Shown: piece after piece, positions 46,036-58,069 of the stretch
Numbering within the stretch: the stretch's first letter is position 1
How the letters are laid out: every line of letters starts with the position of its first letter
Source of the DNA: Metellina segmentata
Taxonomy: Eukaryota; Arthropoda; Arachnida; Araneae; Tetragnathidae
Length of the DNA: 64,000 bases
Direction: 5' to 3'
Assembly (NCBI GenBank): GCA_947359465.1
Contig: OX375876.1
Location: 67,524,998-67,588,997, forward strand
The notes under the pieces: model-generated
What the model saw: only the letters and a program-made list of their open reading frames with translations
Databases searched by the model: none
Told to the model about the DNA's origin: nothing
Translations under genes and position numbers: made by a program

Positions 46036-46130
46036 ACTGTTTATTCATTTGTGTTGAATTCAATTGTATTGACTGTTTATTCATTTGTGTCGAATTCAAT
46101 TGTATTGACTGTTTATTCATTTGTAGCACT
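46036..46130. repeat. 36-bp minisatellite, under three units
   Basis: ACTGTTTATTCATTTGTGT starts at 46036, 46072 and 46108. The period of 36 keeps the plus frame open as a 12-residue repeat (TVYSFVLNSIVL), which explains the 93-codon ORF at 45961-46242. Confidence 0.9.
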
Positions 46131-46244
46131 TGCGAGCAAGTTAATAGCTTTACTTTTCCTATCCCGATCACATGAGAAAGATACTTGGTACCCTGCTCCA
46201 TTAATGCGTATAATTACATCTTCTGATTATGTTTTATGGTAAAT

Positions 46245-48689
46245 TGAAGCTCCCCTAAATTTATAGCTTAGTAGACATTAAAGCTAATTATTTAGTGGCA
46301 ATGGATTGTCGTGTTACTGATTTTGTTTGGGGCTTTGTATACATTTTATTATTTGCGAATCGAAATTGGTTAGAAAGACCATATTTTTTTTTTGCTATGC
46401 TAATTATAGAAGTATAAAATTAAAATAGAATGTACAAATGTATAGTAGTTGATCATTATCCACTCTGAGAGAGAGACAATCTTTTTTACTTAGTATCTAC
46501 AAAACCTCTGATACAAGATACACACTGGCTCTATATCCATATCAACGTATCGATTTTAAATAGCTTTTAAGTACTATTAACCTCAATTAAAATTTTGAAG
46601 TTGCGGTTTTTAAATACATAACGATTCTGTCAAAAAATCAGCTCAATAAACATAAATAACTGTTTTCGTATAGGTTTTCAAAACATTCATAAAGTGATTA
46701 AGGGAATGTTCTATAGACGACTTACTAGTGAAATTACACTACGTAAAAAGAAAAGTTCTGATAAAACGGAAGCGGTTCCAAATTTCTAACAGCTCGATAA
46801 ATTGTATTTTTCATTTTAACAATTATTCTGTCACACTTTAATCAATTCATAGGTTATTCAGTGAAGAGAACTTTCATTACGATTATTTATTGCTAAAACA
46901 ACTTATCTATAAAATATAAAAGAAATAATGTACTTCTTTGAATGTCTAACTTCTTATGCCACTTTAAAGCGACAACGGATTTTACCAGTTTAAAAATCAC
47001 CACATTCTAGTTTAAAAGTACAAAAAAAAATCCGTCTAAAACTAACTTAACTCACAACACAAGTTTAGTTTCACGTATAGTAACCATGCTTAAGACACTT
47101 GATAATTTTCAGTTTTTATCACGATATCCTTAACGAGAAGCATTATGAGAAATATTTTCCATCTCACTCTAGATTAATCTATGAAATTTTCTATTTGATC
47201 TTAAGTATAGAACTTTACAGTATAATCCACTTAAATAAACTGTAATACTAAAAATCTACCACAAAATTATTTGAAATGTAATTTGAAGTTTTAATTCCAA
47301 ATGAAAATAAATCTATCTTATTGCCTTATATACTGCGCTATATGCTATATTAATACGTCTTTTAAATAATGTTTTCCTACAATTTTTATATTCAATTTCA
47401 CTACAGTATCGTTCAGAAATAGTATCAATCATCCTAGAACAAAGTCTAAAGCCAAAACAACTTTGTGATTTATTAGGAAAATGACATACAACACCTCTAT
47501 ATAAATAAAATTTTATACAAAATACACGAAGAGTATTCAGATAAGCATAATTAAACTGATTCCACGCAGTCTATCTCTGCAATCTGCACTGTATGCTATA
47601 TTATGAGTATTGCAAGAATAACGTAGAATTCGTCTTTTAAATAATGGTTTCCTAGAAAGTTTCGAGTCAATTTCACTACTGAATTATCTAGAAATAGTAT
47701 AAATAATCCAATAATTAAGTCTTAGGTCAATTAAGTCTTAAGTCAATCAAAACTTGTGTTTCATACTGAAAATTGCATAACACCTAGATAACTGAAATTT
47801 TATGCACAGTACACCAACAGTATCCAGACAAATATAACTTAAATGTTTTCACGAAGTTAGTTTCTGTAATCCGCACAGAATGCTTAAATGCGAGGTTTGC
47901 AAGTATAACGAATAAAAAGGATCTGTTCATGCCAGGGATACCTCTGTATTGCATACCAATCTTCCAGCAGTGGAATATCTCCATAGAACTGCTATAGATA
48001 GATTATATTTTAGCTCGAAGGAGACCCGGACATTTTCATCTAATGCAGGAATATTTTTCCCTAGTATGAAAAACGGAGATCTGTATATATTTCCTCTTTT
48101 TATAAACGGGAGAAAGGGAAACTTCCCCTCATGAATGATATTCAAGAGTGAAAAGGAAAGTTTTCATTTCCTTCTGGCTGGGTCATAATATGTTTTTAAA
48201 GAGGACGAAAGAGACGAAACTTTCTCTCCTTTATCCCAAAACATAGTTTTCGTCCTCATAGAAAACAGACTTTGATGGAATTATTTTGTGGTATTTTAGA
48301 CGGGTGGGTGTGTGGGAGGTTATATGGGATATAAGGATGGATCTTAGAGCTATATATATTGCTGGTTTTCGAGTGTTTTTTTATTTATTTTCCATTAAGA
48401 GTCAGTATCTTTTAAAACATGATGTTGTAATATGATCCCATTTTTCTCTCATGAACTGAGGTATGAGGTCTTGTATGACAAGAATGTATGAAACGTTTTT
48501 ATATATAGATTTGCCCGGCTCAGGAAGATGGAAGATTGGACAATTTGTGTCCATGCTCTTGTACAGGTTGAATAATTTCTCTGCCAGATGGTACAGAGAT
48601 TCTATAATGCTCATATGTTCCCATCTACAAAGATCTTGTTGAATATTTTAAAAAAGAGATCTTTGTGGGTTAACCCAAATGCTGGGTGT
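46245..48689. other. No recognised gene
   Basis: The stretch is mostly AT-rich. At 47930-48290 composition is more balanced: overlapping ORFs on both strands (47949-48134 plus, 47927-48145 minus) and a short hairpin with arms GAGGACGAAA (about 48202) and TTTCGTCCTC (about 48248). This may be a conserved non-coding or former exonic block. I cannot assign it. Confidence 0.45.
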
Positions 48690-49015
48690 CTTGAAGAGGT
48701 ATCAAAACTTATCAGATCCTGATGGACGAGAAATCTTGTTACTGAGCGAAAATTGACCAGATCTTGATCTCGTCGAGTTAAAAGAATAAGCAATATCTCG
48801 ATGAAAAGATATTTCGTCATAAGCAAAATTGGCCTGATCTTGATAAACAAGACATCTCGTCAAAACTACTTGTTACTGAGCGAAAATTGACCAGATCTTG
48901 ATCTCGTCGCGTTTAAAGAATAAGCAATATCTCGATGAAAATATATTTCGTCATTAGCAAAATTGGCCTGATCTTGATAAACAAGACATCTTGTCAAAAG
49001 TACTTAGAGAGTTGA
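48690..49015. repeat. Dispersed CAGATCTTGAT/CTCGTC repeat, copy 5, with 134-bp tandem duplication
   Basis: The segment 48735-48868 is repeated at 48869-49002 with few differences (period 134 bp). Each half contains three ~45-bp monomers: AAAATTGACCAGATCTTGAT with CTCGTC, then GCAATATCTCGATGAAAAGA with TTTCGTC, then GCAAAATTGGCCTGATCTTG with CATCTCGTC. This is the clearest copy of the family and shows that it expands in tandem. Confidence 0.85.
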
Positions 49016-49452
49016 AGTAAGACTGAATATTTTTAGTTTCTACGGTGATTGCAAATATTTTTGAATAAAAATAATTAATTTTAACTATCTCGACTACTTT
49101 AAATTTATCACTATTATATTGCTGGAAGATGTCAGTTCTAATTAACTTGTTTGGAAAAATTAAATCCACCACGTTCAATAGAGCTAGAGGAAAGGCTTGA
49201 AAGGCCTTACTGATTTAAATTTTCCAATTCCTAGTTTTCCTCTTAGTACATCTGTTGCTTTGTTTCATCTTCTAACTGGAAATGTTTGCCTCAATGCCCA
49301 TTTATTTAAAATCGAACTCAAGAATTTGCCTAGTATTTTAAACAATTGTGAAGGACCAGTGAATAGCGAATATTTAGACACATGTACTGCACAATAGTTT
49401 TGATTCGATTATTGAGAAACATTGAGAAGAAAGAAGGCTAATTACTCTATTG

Positions 49453-52128
49453 CAGCGTTTCTCAACCTTTCATTATTCGCGGCCCAGTTTTCAATCATAA
49501 TTTTCATTAATCCCCCCCCCCCTTCCCTCCCGCATACAATAAAATGTTTACAAAAATAATATATATTGAGTATTTTGATTTCTGTTTTTAAATTATTTTT
49601 AGCTAACTGCCAAAACAAGAGTAACAGCGAACCAACGTTGGCGCGAAACCACATCTGGCATTTTGCCAAGCGGGCGGTGAACAGATGAAACGAATGGAAG
49701 CGGGGAAATTTAAATATTATATTTGAAATGAAAACCAAACAGGGAGATAACGTTAAAAGAATTTGAAAGTACAAAAATTCGTTAATGAAAGTTAACCTAG
49801 ACGGGGTGAGCTAAATTTAGAAACTGGGAATACTTTTTTTTTTTAATAATAAAAGGAATAAAACAGAAGCATGACTAAACAAAAGAGAAAAAATAAGTAA
49901 TATGGTTTGTGGAAGCCGTCTCGAGCATGCGCAAAGCAAATGTTTTCTCATATGAAGAAGGAAAATGTTCGATAACGCAAGTTTCAATTCTCATTCTAGT
50001 CGATCGCTATCAAATCTATCGTATGTTATATATGTTTTCGTGTTAATTGCAATCACCATATTAAATATTCACGGCAGCAGATTTATGCAGACCCATGGAT
50101 AATTTTTTAAGCGGGCGTAAACGAGCATTAGACGATAGTCAAGCATCAAAAAGTACACAGACGAGCGTGGTTCCGAAAACAAATTCAAGAAAATATTCTC
50201 AAGAATACTTAAATTTGGGGTTTACCAGTACTGAAGTAAATGATGAAGAAAGGCCCCTGTGTATCATTTTATCAAAAATGTTGGCCGCAGACAGCATGAA
50301 ACCTAATAAACTTAAACGACATTTGGAAACGCTTCATAGTGAGTACGTCAACAAACCCAGATAATTCTTCGAATTAAAATTAAAATCATATGAAAAGCAA
50401 AAATTATTTTTTAAAGAAACTTTGTCTGTGAATAAAAAAGCTTTAATTGCATCTTACAAAGTTTCATATAAAATAGTCAGATGTAAAAAACCTCACACTG
50501 TTAGTGAAGAGCTTATTTTGCCAGCAGCAATTGAGATTGTAGAAACTATGTTTAGAGATAATTTTTCAAAACAATTGCAGTTCATACCTCTTTCAAATGA
50601 TACTGTTGCTCGTCGAATTGGTGATATAGCTGAAGATGTACAGTGCCAGCTTTTTACGAAGTTGCGTGACAAATTGTTTTCAATACAGCTTGATGAAGCA
50701 ACAGATAGTAATAAAGATGCTCATTTCATTGCCTATGTTCGATTTTGTGATAATAAGTCAGTAATAGAAGAACTACTTTTCTGCAAACCGATAGAACTCA
50801 AAGCAACAGCGCTCGTATTATTTGCTATTTTAAACGATTTTATGAACGAGGTAAACATAGAATGGAAAAATTGCGTCGGAATATACACCGATGGTGCTCG
50901 TTCAATGTCCGGAATATTCCAAAGTATACAAGCACTTGTTAAACAAAAATCGCCTCAGTGCGTCTGGACACATTGCATGATCCACAGAGAAGCTTTGGCT
51001 TCCAAAGAAATGAGTCCTGGTCTGAATATTGTGTTAACTACAGTTGTAACCGTAGTAAATTATATCAAAATGAGACCCCTGAAATCAAGAATCTTTTCCG
51101 CACTTTGTAAAGACATGAGTGCAATGCATTCAGCTTTACTATTTTATTGCGAGGCAAGATGGTTATCACGTGGGGAATTGTTGCAACGTGTTTATGAATT
51201 AAAGAAGAAATCGTCATTTTCCTGGAAGAAGAAAAAAGACCGGAAGCCCAGAATTTTCCCGATGGTTTATTTGTGATGAAATTGAGCTACTTGGTCGACA
51301 TATTCGAGAAATTAAATAACTTGAATCTTCAACTCCAAGGAGCAAATATACATTAGAATTTTAGTATAGAAATTTAAAGCAATCAATGTTTGAAAATGTG
51401 AATGATTGTACTAAAATTTACAAGGCTGAAGGAGAACATGTAAAAGTTGTTTTTGTAACCATTGAAAATCATTTAGCCATGCTGGCAAAGAATTTTAAAA
51501 AGTTATTTCTTCCTGACGACAAACTGATAGCAAGTTACGAGTGGGTTAGGGATCCATTTCATAAGACTCCCGAAGGACTGTCAATTGATGGGGAAGAAAA
51601 ATTCATAGACTTCACGACAAGTGGCGAAACCAAAAGACAATTTAGTAATAAATCACTATTTTAATTTTGGTCAAGAGTAGAGGATTATTTTTCTGCACTA
51701 AAAATAAGGGAATTTCGCATTCTATTTCCATTTTCAACATCCTACCTTTGTGAAACTCGATTTTCTGTTGTGGCTTCTTTGAAGACCAAATACAGATCTC
51801 GGCTAAATACAGAAACAGAACTGAGAGTGGCTATTTATAATATTAAACCTTCCTTCGAAAAACTTTGCGCGGCAAGACAGGCCCAAGTAAGTCACTAATA
51901 ATTATTAAATTTGTTTTCAATTTGGTGTGTTATGATTAAGTAAGTTTTGATTTAGAAGTTGTTTTACTTTAATAAGTTAATTATTAAATATGTCGAAATG
52001 TATTTTGTTTTCTATGTGTATGTGTGCTTTCCTTTAAGTCAGTTAATCATTTTTTTAAAAATAATATTTTCTCTTGGATATTCTCGAGCCCCCCTAGGGG
52101 GGCGCGCCCCACAGGTTGAGAATCATTG
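49453..52128 (+). mobile_element. hAT transposon (ZBED5-like) with perfect 8-bp target duplication
   Basis: CTCTATTG stands immediately outside both ends (49445-49452 and 52129-52136), a perfect 8-bp duplication as expected for hAT. The short terminal repeats are CAGCGTTTCTCAACCT on the left and, inverted, CAATGATTCTCAACCT on the right; the TTCTCAACCTGTGGGG type end is typical of Charlie/ZBED-like hATs. The 2,676-bp element holds one broken transposase gene. A C-run lies at about 49503-49514. Confidence 0.95.
50095..51898 (+). pseudogene. hAT (ZBED5-like) transposase pseudogene
   Basis: The start MDNFLSGRKRALDD begins an N-terminal region with RKYSQEYLNLGFT and a BED-type zinc finger, CIILSKMLAADSMKPNKLKRH, in which the second Cys of the CxxC pair is Leu; H-x4-H is kept. 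A TAA at 50362 interrupts it. The next 284 codons carry SIQLDEATDS and YTDGARSMSG (catalytic Asp region), HCMIHREALASK and EARWLSRGELLQRVYEL. A frameshift near 51200 follows, then further broken segments, and the C-terminal dimerisation region with LCETRFSVVASLKTKYRSRL, ending at 51898. At least two stops and one frameshift make it non-functional. Confidence 0.92.
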
Positions 52129-52139
52129 CTCTATTGTCA

Positions 52140-53060
52140 AACGTATGGTGTTGTAGCTCAGTAACACACACAAGGTATGTACGCATGGACTGTATAACAA
52201 TTTATTGAATATCTCAGTAAAGAATATAATAACTCTTTTTTAAACGTTTATTTTAAAGTTTACTATGCAATATATGGAGTAATGCAGGAATACTAAGCAA
52301 TATAAATTAAATATAAGTTATCGATAAACTAATTCGTATGCATCCGTTACTCTGAAATGAGTAAATATTTTTCTGATAGTTTTGTACTTCGTTTTGACAA
52401 TTGAACAAACACTTTTGCTTTTATTATTATGTTCTCTTACGAAATAGGAAATTGTTTACATGATGGAACACAAAGTATATGAAATAAAATATATGTATTT
52501 AGCACATACTTAAATTGATGGACGACTGTATAAATAAAATACATGCTCTGGTTTCTAGAAGCATGGGTTTGGTACAAAACATTTGTTGTATATGATATCT
52601 TTCAAATAGAGTTTATTTAATGATTAAACTTAATCGACTCTTTACGCTCTACGAGGGCTATAATTTCAAAATTTTAAACAGGTTTGTTGCTAGTATGGGA
52701 ACTTAATTGTAAATTAATACAATCAGATAACACAATGCGACAGAAAACAATTTTCTAAAAAGAGATTGTTATGAAGGAATCGTCTAATTATTCATATATG
52801 TTGTAAAATTACTAAAAATCGGCAAATGCTATATTTATAGATTAGTAGCTAAGCATTTTATATTGCTTTTCTGTATCAATTTTTGTGCAACGCGTAAAAC
52901 GTACTTCGACACGGATTTCGGAAAATATTAATTTTAATTTCGAATTCATAACAGAACCATTCCTTTCAACATCCCGAAATCCATATACTAAAGTGCAAAC
53001 AGAAAGTCTCCCACTACATTTCAGAACTTTCAATGAAAACATATTAATAAGACTTCCAAA
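52140..53060. other. AT-rich sequence without recognised gene
   Basis: No coding or repeat signal stands out. The 66-codon minus ORF at 52842-53042 has no motif. Confidence 0.5.
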
Positions 53061-53064
53061 TTAA

Positions 53065-53373
53065 CGCCTGCTAGTCGTAAAAATATGTAATGCAATCTGT
53101 CACAGTGAAGCTATTGCGAGTTTACCTGAGTTGCATAAAAGGTGTATTAAGTCTATAAGTTATTTTCTGGCCTGTGTTGATCTGGCAAATGAGGATTTCT
53201 ATGGAAGTAGTCCTAATCATTATTTAACTTTTGGAGCATTTATTCGAACTCATGGACTTAGTTCAGATGATTAGTTAGACGTAAAGGAATCGGTAACAGC
53301 ATCAAAATTATTATTTTTTGATGAAGTTAAAAAAAATATAGCAGCATTAAATATAATTCCAAATCAATCATAA
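53065..53373 (+). pseudogene. Unrecognised protein-like frame with one internal stop
   Basis: About 100 codons in one frame contain a single internal stop (TAG, 53272-53274). The first part reads EAIASLPELHKRCIKSISYF then LACVDLANEDFYGSSPNHYL, and after the stop VTASKLLFFDEVKKNIAALN. The mix of residues and less A/T-driven codons look more like a former protein than random sequence. No family comes to mind. It may be an exon or element fragment. Confidence 0.3.
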
Positions 53374-53945
53374 ACTTGTCCGCGTATAGAATATGTCAAT
53401 AAATTTATAAACTTCGTTTAGTTCGTGTCTTTCAGTAGAATTAATCCATGATTTATGAAACTGTCAAGCAAATTTCAGTTAGATTATTCTTGATAAGCAT
53501 ATGTAACTATAAAAAATACAAGGAACTAAAGTTAAATAACTTTTTATGTGCTAAGAACTTCTATGAAAATTAAAATAACGATGTATTATTAAATAAAAGT
53601 ACAAGCACTACTAATCAGTCGGACGAACTCTGTTGTTCACAGATATTATGAAGGGTTAACTATACAGAAACTAGATAAATTCGATTTTGATGTTATTAGC
53701 TCTTAGCTTTGTTTTAGATTGTTTGACGATGATGTTTTTACTAAACAATATGTTAACTGAGCTCTGAATGTAACTTTAGAAAGAATTGATTTCTTTTTCT
53801 CTTATGTTCGAAATACATTTTGCATAGATTCTTAATGTTAAATAAGCGGATAGGTTTTTAATCCCAAACGAACATGAAGAGACAAAATAATAAATTATGA
53901 CAAAAATCTCCATAAAAAATTGAGTGCTTGTACATTGAATATTTC

Positions 53946-54050
53946 CTCACTATTTCAAGTTATTCAACTGAACCAACACCGAATCTATACAAAGCCTCTG
54001 TACTGTATTATGACGTCACAAACTGAAATCATACTAGCCGTGGTTGATCT
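53946..54050 (-). repeat. GACGTCAC-containing repeat, inverted partner A
   Basis: Read on the minus strand it contains TGTGACGTCAT, AGTACAGAGGCTTTGTATAG, ATTCGGTGTTGG and TTCAGTTGA in the same order as 56225-56335 on the plus strand. The two copies face each other 2.3 kb apart. Confidence 0.55.
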
Positions 54051-54164
54051 TAAACTTATATAAATACATGGACTTATATTTCAGCTGTTTTATTATCTTT
54101 TGTTAGGTTAAAAGTTTTTAAGAACTGCTCTCAATCTTTTTAATTTCTATAAAAAAAGAGGAAT

Positions 54165-54189
54165 TGTGTGTGTGTGTGTGTGTGTGTGT
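54165..54189. repeat. (TG)n microsatellite
   Basis: This is an uninterrupted TG run followed by a T-run and A-run. Confidence 0.95.
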
Positions 54190-54430
54190 TTTTTTTTGGA
54201 AAAAAAAAACTACAGAAAACAATCTTTAATAGCATAAAAAATTTTTGAAAAAAGATACTAATGATCAACATAAAAATTGGTTATTTTAGTCCATTTAAAG
54301 CTTTTAACAGGTAGGTATAATATACCAATAAATAATTTCTATAATAAAATTAAAATTAATTGAGTCAGAAAATAGAAAAACTAATCTATTAAGAATTTTT
54401 GATTCAATGAAAGTCTGCGTTTAGTTTTTA

Positions 54431-54612
54431 AGCTACCTCAGTTTTTACCTTTTTAAGCTACCTCAGTTTTTACCTTTTTTAGCTACCTCAGTTTTTACCT
54501 TTTTTAGCTACCTTAGTTAGCTACCTTTAGTTTTATAGCTACCTTATTTAGCTGCCTTTAGTGTTTTAGCTATATTCTACCTTAGTTAGCTACCTTTAGT
54601 CTTAAAGCTACC
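54431..54612. repeat. 25-bp minisatellite AGCTACCTCAGTTTTTACC, decaying rightward
   Basis: Units begin at 54431, 54456, 54481 and 54506 at exactly 25 bp, then break into shorter AGCTACCTTAGTT and AGCTACCTTTAGTTTT variants up to about 54612. The gradient from clean to mixed units suggests recent expansion at the left end. Confidence 0.9.
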
Positions 54613-54614
54613 TT

Positions 54615-55460
54615 TCTTTTTAATAATTTCACTTTCATATACACTTTAGTTTCTTTTTTTTCCATACTTATTATATAATTATGTATTATATATTTTGACG
54701 AGAAAAAATTAACTTTGCCTCATAATGATTCACAAATTTTAGCTTATCTCACATGCATAAAATTAAATTTTATGCAAGTTTATTAACAGTATATTTAGTT
54801 TCAAAAACTTATGTTTTTTTGCGCATTTAATCACTCTTTTAAAAACTTTTAAACTATTAAGACAAATACAACACATACATGAAGTACAAATCATTATTAT
54901 ATTTTTTAGCATGAAATTGTTACAGATGTCAGTAATATGCAAAACATTTATTTACAATTATATTTGTTGTTATACATTACTTTTGCAACAGCTCAATGTT
55001 TCGCTTTTTACAATTTTTTCCCCTCTTCTTTCATGTTAATGAAATTTTCGTTTTCTTTAATGCAGATTTTGAAAACCTTGGACTCACTGTGATAAATTCC
55101 CTTTGCACAGTGAAACACAACATTTGTTAGGCATATTATGAAATGAAATGAATTTAAAAAAAACCAATTCTCTTTACAGCTTTCGTATTTTACAAACTGT
55201 TGCAACATTATTATTAAAATTTATTTTATTTATAGAATGTTTAGCTCTAATTTTATTCCAAATTATTTAATAACAGTACAAAACAGATTATATATAAAAT
55301 AGAATGGTAATAAGATTTACAAGCTATAGCAAAGTTACCAGAAGCTTGATGTACGTAGGTATAACAAAATTATTTTGTAAACCATACGGATTAAAGTAAA
55401 AACATATTAAATCATACAATATAATTTTCCAGCTGCAATCTATGATTTTTATTAATTAAA

Positions 55461-55521
<61 letters not shown>

Positions 55522-56220
55522 CAAAAGTAATAAAATGAAAATAACTTATTTCAGTACGATTATTATAGAATTTTTAAATTTATTAGCATTTTAAAGGATT
55601 CCGTATCATGGCTGTGTGTGTATTGGTTTATATATACGTTTGTAAATAGTTTTGGAAATTTGTTCTATATATGTGTAGTGGCGAACTTTGTAAAATAATA
55701 AATAAATACAAGTTTTTTACAGAAAGAGAGAGTTAGATTAGCATCCTCATTGATTTGATTATGATCAAAACAAATACAAGTTTTACATCTTTTGTTACCA
55801 CATTTTTTAGATGAAAGGAAATTATGAGAATTTATTATTAAAAAACAAAATGATATTTCTTCAGCTTGAAATTTGAAACCCTTGCGACCAAAACAATATA
55901 AGTTTAAAATAGCGATATGTATTGATAATCATGAATTAAAAATCAAATTTGAAAAAAGAACCGTTAAACTACCTATAAGACAAAAAAAACAACATTCATT
56001 GTTGAAAAAATGGATATGCATAAATGGAAAAAAAAATGATTACCTCATACAAATAATTGCATGTGGTAAATTTTGAAGTTATAACGATACAAGATAAATC
56101 ATATGTCAATAACGTAAACTTGTTAACATTTATTATAAGACAAATAAGAAAAATATATTTACGTTTAACTTAAATCCATTTAGCTGATCTATCTGCAATT
56201 TGTATCGTAGCGCGTAAAAG
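54615..56220. other. AT-rich interval without recognised gene
   Basis: It lies between the two inverted GACGTCAC copies. A (TA)n tract lies at 55465-55521. Short ORFs at 55008-55208 and 55873-56076 are Lys/Asn/Ile-rich chance frames. Confidence 0.5.
55465..55521. repeat. (TA)n microsatellite
   Basis: Near-pure TA, with one CATA interruption at about 55507. Confidence 0.95.
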
Positions 56221-56224
56221 TAGC

Positions 56225-56335
56225 CGCTCAATAGGACTTCGAGTAGTGACGTCACAGGCTATGCTGGAATTTGTACGGAGGCTTTGTACAGAATCGGTAT
56301 TGACTGAACAGCGTCAGTTGGCTTCTCGATTTATG
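56225..56335 (+). repeat. GACGTCAC-containing repeat, inverted partner B
   Basis: AGTGACGTCACAGGCTATGC, GTACGGAGGCTTTGTACAGA, ATCGGTATTGACTGAACAGC. It is the inverted counterpart of 53946-54050. Either these are the two ends of an approximately 2.4-kb element or two independent copies of one repeat. Confidence 0.55.
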
Positions 56336-57184
56336 CCTTTTTTTGTGTTTGCATGTTGGTGCAAGTATTGGGTCAAAAATTAAAATTTAATATATTTTTA
56401 AAAAGTTTAACATTTATTATAAACAATATTCCAAATTAATCTAGGTAATATTTATTCTTCGACAACATTTCTAAATAAGTCTCACGCTGAAGACTTGAAT
56501 ATCCATATTTAATTAACCTTAATTTCACACGATTTACCTATGACTATAGATTTATTTCGCTTTGTTTTTCTATGGTTGTAAGTTTAATAAATAAATATTT
56601 ATTTTTATTAAACTATAATTCTTATTCTTTACATGCAACAACAACCCTACAAAGGAATTGATTTAAAGTTACATGCAGGTTAGAGAAAAGAAAATTTGAA
56701 AGGGAACTTGGACGATATTGGAAGAATATTAATGTTTAAAAATTCGAGATAGGATTTTGAAGCATTAAATTTCTTTGTCCCCCGTTGTGATAGATGAACA
56801 ATTTGTCTTATTTCAAGAGTTGGAGCTATATTTAAGCAATTTATCATATGAGTTTAAAGGTAAGCAATGATTTTTATTAAAAAAAGCGCTGCCAAATTGA
56901 ACAACAATTGTTTGACACATGGTTAATCGTATGAAATGTATGTAACTTCGTATGTAATGATAGTAAATGAAAAAATTATTTTTGCTATCCACAGAATTTG
57001 ATTGTAATTCATTTTTAAAGCTTAAATTTTTTTTAATGGATTTAGATCGACTTTGGTGACAGTCGAAGTTTATTTATTCCCTCAAAGATGGTGAAATTTG
57101 GAAGTGTTTCAATCCTGATACTATTCAAAACTATTGGTGATACAACTACAAATATTTAACTATTATCCTAGACTCGCAAATTTT

Positions 57185-58050
57185 GCGACTCCACAAAACT
57201 AAATTCAATGCAATAAAACAAAACCGAGTCGATCTTTAATCTTCAAAAAATCAATAAATTAAATTGAAACATGCTTTCTCTATGTTTCATTTCAATTAAA
57301 TATTTCTACTCTATCATCCAAGAACTCCTACCTAAGTGGTTAAAAAATGACTACTATAGCCACCAATTTGACACTAAGATTTCCAATCTCAGTTGAAACC
57401 AATACTACTTTAAGGGACAGGCGTTGTTCAAAGCACTATAGAGCCATGCATTGTATAGGATACAATCTGGTTTTATATCAGAGCAAATAAATAAATTTAA
57501 TTCAACTAAAGAGAAACAAACTGTACACATATTTTTTTTCTTTCTAAAAGTCAACTAATCAGAATTAAAGCATGCGTGCTTTATGCTAGATTTATTTCCA
57601 TTATGTATCTCAACTTGACCATTCCAAATTTAAAAACTACAAAAAATGAATTCAAAGTCATTATAATTCCGCTAATAAATTAAATCTCAATTGAAACCAA
57701 TACGAATTGAGGAAATTTAAAGGGCATGCTGTTTCAAATTCGTTTAGAGGTATGACATATTGCATTGGATATAATGCTGTTTTATCGCATAAAAAATCTA
57801 AACTGAATTCCATTAAACATAACCAAATTGTACATCTTTTTTCCTCTCCAAAAGTCAATAAATTACGAAATAAAAAATGTTATTCCTTTTGTTTATTTCC
57901 ATAAAAAAATTTACCTAACGTTTTTTTTTCAGAAAAATGGATACAAAATCCAAGAAAAAGTCATCATTATTCCGTCGCCAAGAAGCCAGACCTCAAGCAA
58001 AACCAATACGAATTGGAAAAATTCAAGTGATTGGCGTTGTTTTAATGGGG
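57185..58050. repeat. Three diverged ~300-bp tandem units with an aligned ATG
   Basis: GAAACCAATAC-type words occur at 57395, 57693 and about 57999 (spacing about 298 and 305). Each unit contains, in order: TAAATTCAAT/ATTCAACT-like, GTACA(C/T)..TTTTTTTC, AAAAGTCAATAAATTA, an A-rich AAAAATG, GTCATNATTATTCCG, and GAAACCAATACGAATTG. The ATG falls at the same place in all three (57347, 57641 region and 57937). Units 1 and 2 have lost the reading frame; unit 3 keeps one. Confidence 0.65.
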
Positions 58051-58065
58051 CAGTCCCTCTCCTAA
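57937..58065 (+). CDS. Possible start exon or small ORF behind a splice-acceptor-like site
   Basis: A TTTTTTTTTCAG tract ends at 57932, then AAAAATGG (a good initiation context). The frame gives 42 residues, MDTKSKKKSSLFRRQEARPQ then AKPIRIGKIQVIGVVLMGQS, ending LS and a TAA. Codons are balanced rather than A/T-driven, and a GC-richer non-repetitive block follows to about 58400. Not recognised. Because it is the conserved part of a threefold tandem repeat, it could be an ancient exon duplication in which only this copy survives, or simply the least decayed repeat unit. Confidence 0.3.
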   Translation: MDTKSKKKSSLFRRQEARPQAKPIRIGKIQVIGVVLMGQSLS

Positions 58066-58069
58066 CGAG

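Noticed and set aside
45961..46242. 93-codon ORF with YSFV repeats
   Set aside because: A 36-bp minisatellite in frame accounts for most of it.
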